Source: VSJD01 sp041653875 (GTDB lineage: Bacteria; Verrucomicrobiota; Kiritimatiellia; JAAZAB01). Taken from it: 25,580 bases of DNA. Made by a program: the position numbers and the translations under genes. The stretch covers positions 1 to 25,580 of the forward strand of contig JBAZEM010000029.1 in the NCBI GenBank assembly GCA_041653875.1. Reading direction: 5' to 3'. Below the pieces are notes generated by a model. The model ran no database searches and was not told where the DNA came from. It saw nothing but the letters and a program-made list of their open reading frames with translations. Below, piece by piece: positions 6,275 to 16,652 of this stretch (positions are counted from its first letter, which is position 1; each line of letters begins with the position of its first letter).

Positions 6275-9196
6275 ATGAAATCGCCGGTCATCTTTTTTAT
6301 TGTTTTTGGGCTGCTATTGACAGGCATCGCTTTCCCCGTTTGTGCCCAGGACGAAAACCCCGCGACGACAGAGGTCGCCGCGGCTGTGCCTGGAAACCCC
6401 GCGGATACGAATGCCGCGCCGGAAAAGGCGCCGGCTCCCATCCCCGTAGCCGAGCCGGAAGAGCCGGCGGAGGAACAGACGGAAGAGGCGGCCGCTGTCG
6501 AGAAGCCGGTGGCGGTCGAATCGGCCGTTCCCGCAGTTGAAAAGACGGAATCGACGACCACCATCGTGACAACTATTGCCGCGAAGCCGATAGTCGCCGA
6601 ATCGAACGCTCCCGCCGCAGGCAAAGGCCCGGATTTCGAATTGGATCGCAGTTTGTCGAATACGGCGGCGGAGTCCGGCGCCAAAGCCGAAGCCGGCCCC
6701 CAACCGAAGGCATCGTTCTGGCGCCGTCTGTTCGGCCGTGAAAAAGACGCGCCCGTGGCGGACGGGCGGCCAACCGATACCGGTGCGGAGACCAAGCCCG
6801 CCGCGCTTGCCACCAACACGGCGGCGGCCAACAAGTTGCTCACCCCGGAAGAAATTGTCGCAGCCCAGGAAGAAATCCGTCGGCAGGCGAAAGAAGTGGA
6901 GGCCTTGAAGGCCTTGGATGTGGCCTATAGGGCGATGGAGCGGAATGACTTTGAAGGCGCTTTGAAGTCTTTCAACCAGGCCATGAACGCAATGCCCGTC
7001 CGTCCGCATACGGTGGAAACGCGCCAGAAAGCCATGCAAAGCCAGGCCGAATGCGAATACCGCATCGCCCTGAATTATTATAAGGACGGCAAGTATCAGG
7101 AAGCCAAGGACGCCATCCGGCGCGCGTTAGGTTACTATTCGGCGCATCCTAAGGCCAACCGTTTGAGCGCGCAGATCAAAAAAGACGAAGCCCGGAAAAT
7201 CGAAGTGGAAAGCAGGCCCGTGCCCGTGCGTCATTCCGCGGAACACTTGGATCGCGCAAAGCAAATCCGCGCATCGATCGACCTCGGCCGGCAGTATTAT
7301 GCCATTGGCGAGTATGAGAAAGCCCGGCGCGAATTCAAAAATGTGCTGGTGCTTGACGAAAAGAACGAAGATGCCGCCGCCTGGCTGAAAAAAGTGCACG
7401 AAAAAATGTATAATGTCGAAACCGACCAGATGAACCGTCAGCAAGCCGACATGATTGCCCAGGTGCGCGATACCTGGACCCCGCCGGTGAAGCGGGAAAT
7501 CGCCGGGCCGGAGACGCGTGTTTTAGAAACCACGACCATCGACAAAGGCGGCAAGCGCGCATTACTGGCGAAGTTGAACGGCATCGTGATTCCGCAATTG
7601 GAGTTCCGGATGGCCAATATCGTGGACGTCATTAAATACATGGATACGGCCAGCATCGCTTGCGACAAGGATTCGGCCCCGGGCGACAAAGGCGTGAACT
7701 TCATTCTTCAGCTTAAGCGTCCCGGCGCCGCCGCCGAGACGGCGCCGGCCGCGGCGGTCCCTCCCGCGGAAGGCGAATTTGGCGGCGAAGGCGGGACGAC
7801 GGTCGCGCAAGGCAATGTGCCCTCCGTGACCTTGAGTTTGCGCAATATAACCTTGATCGACGCCATTAAATACATTACGGAAGTGACGGGGTTGAAATAC
7901 CGGATCGAAGAAAATGTGGTGGTCATTACCCCGAGCGATTACCTGGTGGGCGAGCTGATTACGCGCACGTACAAAGTCCAGCCCAACATTGCGGAAACGA
8001 TCATGGGCGCCGCCGGCGGCGCCGCCGGCGTCGCCAAGATGGAGTTTGGCGGCGCGGCGCCGGTCGCGGAACGGGGCGACGTTAAAAAGTTTTTTGTGGA
8101 TGCCGGCGTGCCGTTCCCGGAAGGCACCTCCATAGTTTATAAACCGAGTCTCAACCTGCTGATTGCGAAGAATACGGCCGATAATCTGGAAAACTTCGAG
8201 CGCATCCTGGCTTCCTTGAACATCGTGCCGGTGCAAGTGGAAATCGAGGCCCGTTTCGTCGAAGTCGCCCAGGGCGATTTGGAGGAATTGGGCGTCGAAT
8301 GGCTCTTGAAAGACAACTGGGAACTGGCCGAAAATGCCGGCGCCGGCACCGCGATCCCGCTGGCGAGCCGGGAACGCATCCAGATGGATCAGAACACCAT
8401 CAGCAAGGGACTGCGCAATTTTGCCCAGGGCGCCAGCGGCATTACGCCGACGCCCGGCGGCAACATGGCCGGTATTTTGTCGTTTTCCAGCGTTCTGACC
8501 AATCCGGAAGTGACCATGGTTTTGCACGCCCTGGAACAGAAGAGCGGCGCGAACCTGCTCTCGGCGCCCAAGGTTACCACCAAGAGCGGGGCCAATGCCG
8601 AAATCAAAGTGGTCTCGGAATTGATTTATCCCACCGAGTTCACGCTGGTAACGCCCGCCGCCGCCGGCAGCACCCAGGGGTCGCAGACTCCCATGTCGTT
8701 TGTCCAGCCGGGCGCCTTCCAAACCCGCGACACGGGCGTGATCCTGAACGTGACGCCGACGGTGGGGCCGGACGGATTTTCCATCGATTTGGTTATGCTC
8801 CCCCAAGTATGCGAGTTGACGGATTGGCTCAACTATGGAACCAAATATCCTAACCCGAACGGCACGGGAACCTACGACTTGAATATGCCCCAGCCGATTT
8901 TCAAAAGCCGTAATATTACCACCAGCATCACCATTTGGGACGGGCAGACCGTGGTCATGGGCGGTCTGATTACGGAAAAACAGAGCACGACGCTGGACAA
9001 GATTCCCTTCCTGGGCGACATTCCGCTGCTGGGCTTTCTCTTCCAGAGCAAGACCAGCAACAGCCAGAAATTTAATTTATTGATCTTTGTCACCGCCAAC
9101 CTGGTGGATCCGGCCGGCAACAAGATCAACAAGGATCTTATTGCGACCGCCACGGGCGCCGCCAATACATCCGCCGCCTTTCCGGCAAGCCCCTGA
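6275..9196 (+). CDS. Secretin of type II/IV system (Amuc_1098-like, PilQ/GspD family)
   Basis: A 973-aa outer-membrane channel protein. It has a signal peptide (MKSPVIFFIVFGLLLTGIAFPVCA), then a long Ala/Pro/Glu-rich region to about residue 190. Helical TPR-like repeats follow at about 205-400 (AMERNDFEGALKSFNQAM, YAIGEYEKARREFKNVL). Next come N-domains, including VTLSLRNITLIDAIKYITEV and VQVEIEARFVEVAQGDLEEL. The C-terminal secretin domain spans about 740-950: MVLHALEQKSGANLLSAPKV, TGVILNVTPTVGPDGFSIDL, and TIWDGQTVVMGGLITEKQ followed by KIPFLGDIPLLGFLF. It is longer than typical PilQ because of the N-terminal linker and TPRs. It ends the operon that starts at 490. The operon supplies PilM/N/O/P/Q-type parts; no pilin, PilB/PilT ATPase or PilC gene is in the window, so these must lie elsewhere. 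Confidence 0.95.
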   Translation: MKSPVIFFIVFGLLLTGIAFPVCAQDENPATTEVAAAVPGNPADTNAAPEKAPAPIPVAEPEEPAEEQTEEAAAVEKPVAVESAVPAVEKTESTTTIVTTIAAKPIVAESNAPAAGKGPDFELDRSLSNTAAESGAKAEAGPQPKASFWRRLFGREKDAPVADGRPTDTGAETKPAALATNTAAANKLLTPEEIVAAQEEIRRQAKEVEALKALDVAYRAMERNDFEGALKSFNQAMNAMPVRPHTVETRQKAMQSQAECEYRIALNYYKDGKYQEAKDAIRRALGYYSAHPKANRLSAQIKKDEARKIEVESRPVPVRHSAEHLDRAKQIRASIDLGRQYYAIGEYEKARREFKNVLVLDEKNEDAAAWLKKVHEKMYNVETDQMNRQQADMIAQVRDTWTPPVKREIAGPETRVLETTTIDKGGKRALLAKLNGIVIPQLEFRMANIVDVIKYMDTASIACDKDSAPGDKGVNFILQLKRPGAAAETAPAAAVPPAEGEFGGEGGTTVAQGNVPSVTLSLRNITLIDAIKYITEVTGLKYRIEENVVVITPSDYLVGELITRTYKVQPNIAETIMGAAGGAAGVAKMEFGGAAPVAERGDVKKFFVDAGVPFPEGTSIVYKPSLNLLIAKNTADNLENFERILASLNIVPVQVEIEARFVEVAQGDLEELGVEWLLKDNWELAENAGAGTAIPLASRERIQMDQNTISKGLRNFAQGASGITPTPGGNMAGILSFSSVLTNPEVTMVLHALEQKSGANLLSAPKVTTKSGANAEIKVVSELIYPTEFTLVTPAAAGSTQGSQTPMSFVQPGAFQTRDTGVILNVTPTVGPDGFSIDLVMLPQVCELTDWLNYGTKYPNPNGTGTYDLNMPQPIFKSRNITTSITIWDGQTVVMGGLITEKQSTTLDKIPFLGDIPLLGFLFQSKTSNSQKFNLLIFVTANLVDPAGNKINKDLIATATGAANTSAAFPASP

Positions 9197-9210
9197 GCGG
9201 TAATGCTTCT

Positions 9211-9382
9211 ATCGGAATTGCTGATTTATGATTTCGGATTTCTGATTGCCGTGTTGCCACATCGCCTCAGGCAGTGCAAGAAGCCAAATGGCAGGAACTT
9301 TCCCAGGTTGAAAATGCACGGGCTTGATTTTATCAATTCCGTAATCCGAAAATCGGAAATCAGAAATCCGCAATCAGAAATT
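9211..9382. repeat. Inverted pair of heptamer arrays between secretin and exonuclease genes
   Basis: Left arm 9211-9250 is TGATTTC-like and right arm 9341-9382 is AAATCAG/AAATCCG-like. They are reverse complements in style and can form a stem around about 90 nt. Between them a short stretch (9256-9327) reads as a plausible protein tail in one frame (see findings). The right arm ends 4 nt before ATG 9387. Confidence 0.85.
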
Positions 9383-9386
9383 CCTC

Positions 9387-10301
9387 ATGTCCTCCTCCCT
9401 CTTGCTCGTGGATGCGCTGGGCATTGCCTATCGCGCGTTTTATGCCATTACCGGCCTGGCCACCGCCGACGGACGGCCAACCAATGCGGTGTATGGGTTC
9501 ATTAAAACATTAACGCAATTGGAAAGAATCTGGCGGCCGTCGCATAAACTGGTGGTGTTTGACGGCGGCACGCCCGCCGAGCGCTTGAAACTGCTGGCCA
9601 CGTACAAGGCCCAGCGGCCGGTCATGCCCCCCGCGCTGCGCGCCCAGTTGCCGGCCATCGAAGCCTGGCTGGATGCCGCGGCGATCGCCCATGTGCGCTT
9701 GGATGGCCGGGAAGCGGATGATGTCATCGCCTCGGCGGCGGTCCGGGCGGCGTCCGCGGGCTTGGATGTCCTGGTGGCGTCCAGCGACAAGGATTTACTC
9801 CAATTGGTGACTCCGCCTACAGCCTGCGGTCTACAGTCCGCTTCGCCTCGGTTGGCGGCCCCCTCCATTGCCGCCGTAACGCCCGGCAAGGCCGCGGAAA
9901 AAATCGGGGCAGCCGAAGTGTTCGCCAAACTGGGCGTCCGGCCGGACCAGGTGGTTGACTGGCTGGCGTTGACGGGCGACAGCGCCGATAATATTCCCGG
10001 TGTGCCGGGCATCGGCGCCAAGACGGCGGCGAAACTGCTCCAGCAATGGCAGTCTCTGGCCAATGCGCTTGACCATGTGGATGCGGTCGAGCCGGAAAAG
10101 ACGCGCCGCACGCTCCGGGAACAGCGCGAAACGATTGCGCGCAACGTGGGGTTGCTTCGTCTGCGGACGGATATCGATTGCGGCGTATCGTTGGCTGACA
10201 TGCAAACACGGCCGCCCGATGCGCCGCGTCTGCTGGCGTTCTATGACGAAATGGAGTTCCATACGCTGGCCCAAGCCCTGCGCGAACCGACGCTGTTCTG
10301 A
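9387..10301 (+). CDS. Stand-alone 5'-3' exonuclease / flap nuclease (Pol I N-terminal family)
   Basis: 304 aa, the size of the 5' nuclease domain of DNA polymerase I, which removes RNA primers and flaps using two metal ions. Acidic metal ligands are in place: D9 (LLVD), D59 (VVFDGG), E109/D111/D112 (GREADDVI) and D134/D136 (SSDKDLLQL). The helix-hairpin-helix GVPGIGAKTAAKLL is intact. The protein ends near where the polymerase's exonuclease domain would end (EMEFHTLAQAL), and no polymerase domain follows in any frame nearby. A heptamer array (9815-9842) sits just after the SSDKDLLQLV strand and lengthens that loop (about residues 141-160). No Shine-Dalgarno precedes the ATG. It could be a natural single-domain enzyme or the surviving half of polA. 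Confidence 0.88.
   Translation: MSSSLLLVDALGIAYRAFYAITGLATADGRPTNAVYGFIKTLTQLERIWRPSHKLVVFDGGTPAERLKLLATYKAQRPVMPPALRAQLPAIEAWLDAAAIAHVRLDGREADDVIASAAVRAASAGLDVLVASSDKDLLQLVTPPTACGLQSASPRLAAPSIAAVTPGKAAEKIGAAEVFAKLGVRPDQVVDWLALTGDSADNIPGVPGIGAKTAAKLLQQWQSLANALDHVDAVEPEKTRRTLREQRETIARNVGLLRLRTDIDCGVSLADMQTRPPDAPRLLAFYDEMEFHTLAQALREPTLF
9815..9842. repeat. Heptamer array inside the exonuclease gene
   Basis: Units GCCTACA, GCCTGCG, GTCTACA, GTCCGCT, at residues about 143-152. It is the reverse complement of the 1-181 family (CTGTAGG type). In this orientation no stop appears; the other orientation would contain TAG. Confidence 0.85.
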
Positions 10302-10307
10302 AAAGAT

Positions 10308-10331
10308 AGGCTGTGGACTGTTGACTGTAGA
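10308..10331. repeat. Heptamer array after the exonuclease gene
   Basis: Units AGGCTGT, GGACTGT, TGACTGT, then AGAC. It is the same family as 1-181 and opposite in orientation to the copy within the exonuclease gene. It starts 7 nt after the stop codon. Confidence 0.85.
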
Positions 10332-10388
10332 CGATGTCCGGACCCGGTTTGAGCCGCACCCGCTAATATCGTGACGAATCGAATAAAC

Positions 10389-10474
10389 AATATCCAACAA
10401 GGAATGTCCAATATCCAAGTGCATGCCGCCGTATTTCACTGGACATTGGGTGTTGAGTGTTGGTTATTGGATAT
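10389..10474. repeat. Inverted pair of heptamer arrays (AATATCC / TGGATAT)
   Basis: Left units at 10389-10416: AATATCC, AACAAGG, AATGTCC, AATATCC. Right units at 10440-10474: TGGACAT, TGGGTGT, TGAGTGT, TGGTTAT, TGGATAT. They fold as a stem with a loop of about 23 nt. Nothing else is recognised in the 10302-10525 spacer. Confidence 0.9.
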
Positions 10475-10525
10475 TCAAATTCTCTTTTTCAGGTTTAACC
10501 GTTGATAGCCAGGCAGCTCCTGCCC

Positions 10526-12688
<2,163 letters not shown>

Positions 12689-12703
12689 GCTCAGATGCAA
12701 AGC

Positions 12704-12795
12704 GTGTGGGTGTATGGGAGTGTGGGTGTATGGGAGTTAAGCGTTTACTCCATGCGTCCACACTCCCATACGCCGATACGCCCATACTCCCATAC
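12704..12795. repeat. Inverted pair of octamer-type arrays (GTATGGGAG / CTCCCATAC)
   Basis: The left arm is a 16-nt unit present twice (12704-12719, 12720-12735). The right arm is 12759-12795. The arms pair around a loop of about 20 nt. The same family forms a similar hairpin at 19510-19569, upstream of panD. It is the only content of the spacer before coaE. Confidence 0.9.
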
Positions 12796-12806
12796 TTATT
12801 TAGATT

Positions 12807-13547
12807 ATGACTGCCAACGCCTCAACCATGCCAGCCGCCGCCCCCTGGTTGCGAATTTGCGTCACGGGCGGCATTGCCTGCGGTAAAAGCCTGGTGGGCG
12901 CTTGCCTGGAAACGCTGGGCGTTGCGGTCATCGATGCCGATACGGTGTGCCATGACCTTATGCGCGTTGGCATGCCGCTGTTTGCGCCGATCGTGTCCGC
13001 CTTTGGCGGCGGAATTCTTGCGCCGGATGGCGAGATCGATCGTCGGTCATTGGGCCGGCGCGTGTTTGGCGATGCGGCGGCGCTGGACCGGCTGAACGCC
13101 CTCCTGCATCCGGCGGCACGCGACGCCATTGAGGACTGGGTCCGCGCGCGCCGGGAAGAGGCCCGCCTGCAACCAGTTGCGGCGGTCGGCAATCGGCAAT
13201 CGGAAATCAAAAATCAGAAATCAAAAATCATAAATTCCGCTCATGGGTGGCGCGGCGGCGCGGCGGCCATTATTCCCCTGCTTTATGAGGCGGCCTGGGA
13301 GGCGGCCTGGGACCGGGTGATTTGCGTCAGCGCCCCGCTGGCTTTGCAACTGGAACGCTTGCGTTCCAAAGGATTTACGGAAAAGGAGGCGCACGATCGG
13401 ATCGCGGCCCAGTGGCCGGTGGAGGAAAAAGTGGAGCGCGCGGATTATGTGGTTTTTAATGCGGGCACGCCGGCGTGTGCGCAAATGCAAACCGTCCAAA
13501 TCATGCAGTGCATCAGAACACATGTGGAGAAAAGCGATGGAAGATAA
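12807..13547 (+). CDS. coaE: Dephospho-CoA kinase
   Basis: 246 aa; phosphorylates dephospho-CoA with ATP, the last step of coenzyme A synthesis. The P-loop GGIACGKS is at residues 21-28, followed by the substrate motif VIDADTVCHDL. The LID-type region ERLRSKGFTEKEAHDRI and the late PVEEKVERADYVVFN are typical. It is longer than the usual 200-210 aa because of an inserted segment, about residues 125-148, encoded by a seven-unit heptamer array (13187-13235), just before the strand that carries IIPLLYE. All core motifs are otherwise intact, so the enzyme may work with an extra loop. No Shine-Dalgarno precedes ATG 12807, which follows an octamer hairpin. The 3' end overlaps the rho start by 11 nt. 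panD, at 19124 on the other strand, acts upstream in the same pathway. Confidence 0.93.
   Translation: MTANASTMPAAAPWLRICVTGGIACGKSLVGACLETLGVAVIDADTVCHDLMRVGMPLFAPIVSAFGGGILAPDGEIDRRSLGRRVFGDAAALDRLNALLHPAARDAIEDWVRARREEARLQPVAAVGNRQSEIKNQKSKIINSAHGWRGGAAAIIPLLYEAAWEAAWDRVICVSAPLALQLERLRSKGFTEKEAHDRIAAQWPVEEKVERADYVVFNAGTPACAQMQTVQIMQCIRTHVEKSDGR
13187..13235. repeat. Seven-unit heptamer array inside coaE
   Basis: Units CGGCAAT twice, CGGAAAT, CAAAAAT, CAGAAAT, CAAAAAT, CATAAAT. It is translated as NRQSEIKNQKSKI. It is the same family as 439-466, 9341-9382 and 16932-16959, here in the stop-free orientation. Confidence 0.93.
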
Positions 13548-15168
13548 ACGGAACATGAACGAAAATAAAGCCAGGAACGCGGGCCATTCCCCGCGCCATC
13601 CGCGCGGGCGCGCGGCAATGTCCAAAATTTACATGGCCAATGGCGCCGTGCCGCCAAGCCGGCATAGTTACGATAGTTCTTTGGGCAATGCGCCGGCGGC
13701 GAACGCGGAAATCGGGAATCGGCGCTCGGAGGTCGGAGATCAAAGGCCGGAGATCGGCGCCGCGCCGACGCCCGGCGCCGGATCGGCGCCTGTCGGCGCG
13801 CCGCCGGCGAATGCCGGCGCGCCGAATGGGAACATCGCGAACGGCAATATGCCGAATCATGCCGAAGCGCGCCCGCTGTCCGCGCCGGTCGAAGCCGTTG
13901 GGCAAGGCCGGGAAAAGCCCCTGCATCTCTCGGAGCTCCAGCAGAAATCCGTGCCGGAGCTCAACGAACTGGCGGCCCGCTACCATCTGGTGGATCTGGG
14001 CGCCCTGCGCAAGCACGAATTGATCTTCGAAATCCTCAAGGCCAATGCCCACTTCCGCGGCACGATTTTCGGCAAAGGCGTCATCGAGATCCTGCCGGAC
14101 GGATTCGGCTTCCTGCGCTCGCCGAATTACAACTACTTGCCGTGCCCGGAGGATATTTACGTTTCGCCCTCGCAAATCCGGCGCTTTGCCCTGCGGACCG
14201 GCGACACGGTGGAAGGCGAAATCCGCTCGCCAAAGGACAAGGAACGCTTTTTCGCGCTGTTGCGCGTGGACAAGGTGAACGACGAGGATCCCGAAAAGAG
14301 CGGGCGCAAAATTCCATTCGAAAACCTGACGCCGCTCTTCCCCGACCGGCGTTTCATCCTGGAGCGCGAACAGGAGGAAGTGTCCATGCGCGTCATGGAT
14401 ATCTTCACGCCCATCGGCATGGGCCAGCGTGGCGTGATCGTGGCGCCGCCGCGCACCGGCAAAACGGTGCTCCTGCAAAAAATCGCCAACAGCATTTCCA
14501 GGAACCATCCCGATGTGTACCTGATCGTCATGCTGATCGACGAGCGCCCGGAGGAAGTGACCGACATGGAGCGGCATACGAGCGCCCATGTGTTGAGTTC
14601 CACCTTCGACGAGCCGCCCGAGCGGCACATCCAGGTGGCCGAGATGGTCATCGAGATGGCCAAGCGCATGGTGGAATGCGGGCGGGATGTCGTCATCCTG
14701 CTGGACAGCATCACGCGTCTGGCGCGGGCCTACAACACGATGGAGCCGCACAGCGGCAAAATCCTGTCCGGCGGCGTGGATTCCAATGCCCTGCATAAAC
14801 CCAAGCGCTTTTTCGGCGCCGCCCGTAATATCGAGGAAGGCGGCAGCCTGACCATCATCGCCACGGCCCTGGTGGACACCGGCAGTCGTATGGACGAGGT
14901 GATCTTCGAGGAATTCAAGGGCACGGGCAACATGGAGTTGTGCCTGGACCGGCATCTTGTGGACAAGCGCGTCTTCCCGGCCATCAATATCGAAAAATCC
15001 GGGACACGCAAAGAGGAGTTGCTGTTGCATCCGGACGAATTGAACAAGACCTGGATTCTGCGCAAGGCCTTGAACGGGGTTCCTCCGGTCGAGACCATGG
15101 AACTGGTGGTCAGCAAGCTTAAAAAGACCAAGAGTAATGCCGAGTTCCTGATGACCATGAAAGAATAA
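13537..15168 (+). CDS. rho: Transcription termination factor Rho
   Basis: 543 aa from ATG 13537 (GGAG at 13526-13529, 7-nt spacing), overlapping the coaE stop by 11 nt. Rho is the hexameric ATP-driven RNA helicase that ends transcription. Residues 1-125 are a low-complexity Gly/Ala/Pro/Asn-rich extension not found in E. coli Rho (419 aa); it includes a translated heptamer array (13706-13754). The Rho N domain starts with LHLSELQQKSVPELNELA, the cold-shock-like RNA-binding part is GVIEILPDGFGFLRSPNYNY, and the P-loop is APPRTGKT at 303-310. The Walker B region VVILLDSITRLARAYN and the C-terminal Q- and R-loop segments are complete. Disordered N-terminal Rho extensions are known in other phyla, so only the repeat part is odd. 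Confidence 0.97.
   Translation: MEDKRNMNENKARNAGHSPRHPRGRAAMSKIYMANGAVPPSRHSYDSSLGNAPAANAEIGNRRSEVGDQRPEIGAAPTPGAGSAPVGAPPANAGAPNGNIANGNMPNHAEARPLSAPVEAVGQGREKPLHLSELQQKSVPELNELAARYHLVDLGALRKHELIFEILKANAHFRGTIFGKGVIEILPDGFGFLRSPNYNYLPCPEDIYVSPSQIRRFALRTGDTVEGEIRSPKDKERFFALLRVDKVNDEDPEKSGRKIPFENLTPLFPDRRFILEREQEEVSMRVMDIFTPIGMGQRGVIVAPPRTGKTVLLQKIANSISRNHPDVYLIVMLIDERPEEVTDMERHTSAHVLSSTFDEPPERHIQVAEMVIEMAKRMVECGRDVVILLDSITRLARAYNTMEPHSGKILSGGVDSNALHKPKRFFGAARNIEEGGSLTIIATALVDTGSRMDEVIFEEFKGTGNMELCLDRHLVDKRVFPAINIEKSGTRKEELLLHPDELNKTWILRKALNGVPPVETMELVVSKLKKTKSNAEFLMTMKE
13706..13754. repeat. Seven-unit heptamer array inside rho
   Basis: Units CGGAAAT, CGGGAAT, CGGCGCT, CGGAGGT, CGGAGAT, CAAAGGC, CGGAGAT. 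It codes for residues about 57-73 in the disordered N-terminal extension. It has the same length (49 nt) as the coaE array. Confidence 0.88.
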
Positions 15169-15169
15169 C

Positions 15170-15311
15170 AAGAAATTGAGCGATTGAGCGATTTAGTGAT
15201 TGAGTGATTTAGTGGTTGAGTGATTTAGTGGTTTAATGATTTAATGCCTGCTTTGTTTCGCAAACCAATTTAATCGCTCAATCACTGAATCGTTAAATCG
15301 CTCAATTTCTT
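15170..15311. repeat. Inverted octamer arrays between rho and tig
   Basis: The left arm (15170-15246) alternates TGATTGAG- and TGATTTAG-like octamers. The right arm (15268-15311) is its reverse complement in style. The outermost 16 nt of left and right match exactly (AAGAAATTGAGCGATT). The left arm starts 2 nt after the rho stop, and the right arm ends at the Shine-Dalgarno of tig. Confidence 0.92.
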
Positions 15312-15322
15312 AAGGGGGTGGC

Positions 15323-16648
15323 GTGAAGGTAAAAGTCGAAAAATCGGGGGCTTGCCGTAAAATACTGCACGTGGATGTGCCGGCGGACATCGTGGCGGCG
15401 GAATATAAAACCGCGATTGCCGCGTTCGTTAAAATGGCGCGTGTGCCGGGCTTCCGGCCGGGCCGGGCGCCTCAGGCGCTGGTTGAGCGCCGGTTTGCCA
15501 GGGAAATTGACGAGGACGTGCGCGATGCCCTGGTCGGGCGAACATATCCGGAGGCCCTGAAGCAGGCGGCGCTGGATCCCCTGGCCGTCTTGGATTTGAG
15601 CGTCACGTTGAAACGCAATGAACCCATGACCTACAGGGTCACGCTGGATGTGCCGCCAGAGTTCAAATTGCCGAAATACAAGGGCATCGGAATCAAGGAG
15701 AACCCGATTGACGTGTCCGAGGACGCCGTCCAAAAAACATTGGATGCGTGGCTCGAGCGCCTGTCGCAATTTGTGGCGGTGGAAGGGCGCGCCGTCCGCA
15801 AGGGCGACCTGGTCCAGGTCGATTACGAAGGCCGCTTCGATGGGAAACCCCTGGCGGCGCTGGGCAAGCATGTCACCGGCCTGGGACAGGGCAATGATTT
15901 CTGGGTCATGGCGGATGAAAATGCCTTTCTGCCCGGGTTCGACACGGGGTTGCTGGATCTTGCCGTCGGCGCCCGGAAAGAGATTGTCGTCGCCTTCCCG
16001 GCCGATTTCAAGGTTAAAGAGTTGACCGGCAAGACGGTCGTTTACCAGGTGCAGGTCAAGGCGATCCGCGAGAAGCGGCGCCCGGCGTTGGATGCGGAAC
16101 TTCTGAAAAAAGCCGGCGTTGAATCCGAGGCCGACCTGCGTGGCAAACTGAAAGAATCGTTGCAGGACGAGGCCAAACGCTCCGAAAAGGAACGGCTCAA
16201 AGGGGAAATAATTCGGCACCTGCTGGCCAAAACCGCGTTGGATCTGCCTGAAACGCTGGTGCAGGAAGAGGCCCGCAACCTGTTCGCCTCACTGGTCCGC
16301 CAGAATTTGATGCGGGGTGTCTCTCAGGAGCAGGTGGCGGAAAAGAAGGCGGAACTATTGACGACGGCAACGAGCACGGCCACGGAAAAAGTCAAGGTCG
16401 GCTACATCCTGCATCGTATCGCCGAGGAAGAGAAGATCGCGGCGGAAGATGCGGAGGTGGAGCAGGCCATTGCGGTTCTGGCGGAGCGTTATCACATGCC
16501 GGACGCCGAATTGCGCAAGGAATTGGAGGAAAAGAAGGAGATGGATTCCATTCGGCATCAGGTGCGCATGGATAAGACCCTCGACTTCCTCTTGGCCAAC
16601 GCCAAGCTGAACGAGGAGGGTTTTTTCAGCCGGCTCGTGGGACGCTGA
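15323..16648 (+). CDS. tig: Trigger factor, ribosome-associated chaperone
   Basis: 441 aa, starting at GTG 15323 with a strong AAGGGGGT (15312-15319). Trigger factor binds nascent chains at the ribosome exit tunnel. Its ribosome-binding loop is present as VPGFRPGRAPQALVE (about residues 39-53). The FKBP-like PPIase domain spans about 160-250 (GDLVQVDYEGRFDGKPL, FLPGFDTGLLDLAVGARKEI). The C-terminal helical arms run from about 255 to 430. Length is as usual and no repeat array interrupts this gene. It heads the classic tig-clpP-clpX order, linking chaperone and protease functions. It follows rho across an inverted octamer hairpin that could reduce read-through. Confidence 0.95.
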   Translation: MKVKVEKSGACRKILHVDVPADIVAAEYKTAIAAFVKMARVPGFRPGRAPQALVERRFAREIDEDVRDALVGRTYPEALKQAALDPLAVLDLSVTLKRNEPMTYRVTLDVPPEFKLPKYKGIGIKENPIDVSEDAVQKTLDAWLERLSQFVAVEGRAVRKGDLVQVDYEGRFDGKPLAALGKHVTGLGQGNDFWVMADENAFLPGFDTGLLDLAVGARKEIVVAFPADFKVKELTGKTVVYQVQVKAIREKRRPALDAELLKKAGVESEADLRGKLKESLQDEAKRSEKERLKGEIIRHLLAKTALDLPETLVQEEARNLFASLVRQNLMRGVSQEQVAEKKAELLTTATSTATEKVKVGYILHRIAEEEKIAAEDAEVEQAIAVLAERYHMPDAELRKELEEKKEMDSIRHQVRMDKTLDFLLANAKLNEEGFFSRLVGR

Positions 16649-16652
16649 AAGA

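Noticed and set aside
9203..9505. 100-aa open frame between secretin and exonuclease
   Set aside because: It is made mostly of translated heptamer arms and runs out of frame into the exonuclease gene.
13447..13536. Upstream start for Rho inside coaE
   Set aside because: It overlaps conserved coaE codons in another frame; ATG 13537 has a good Shine-Dalgarno site.
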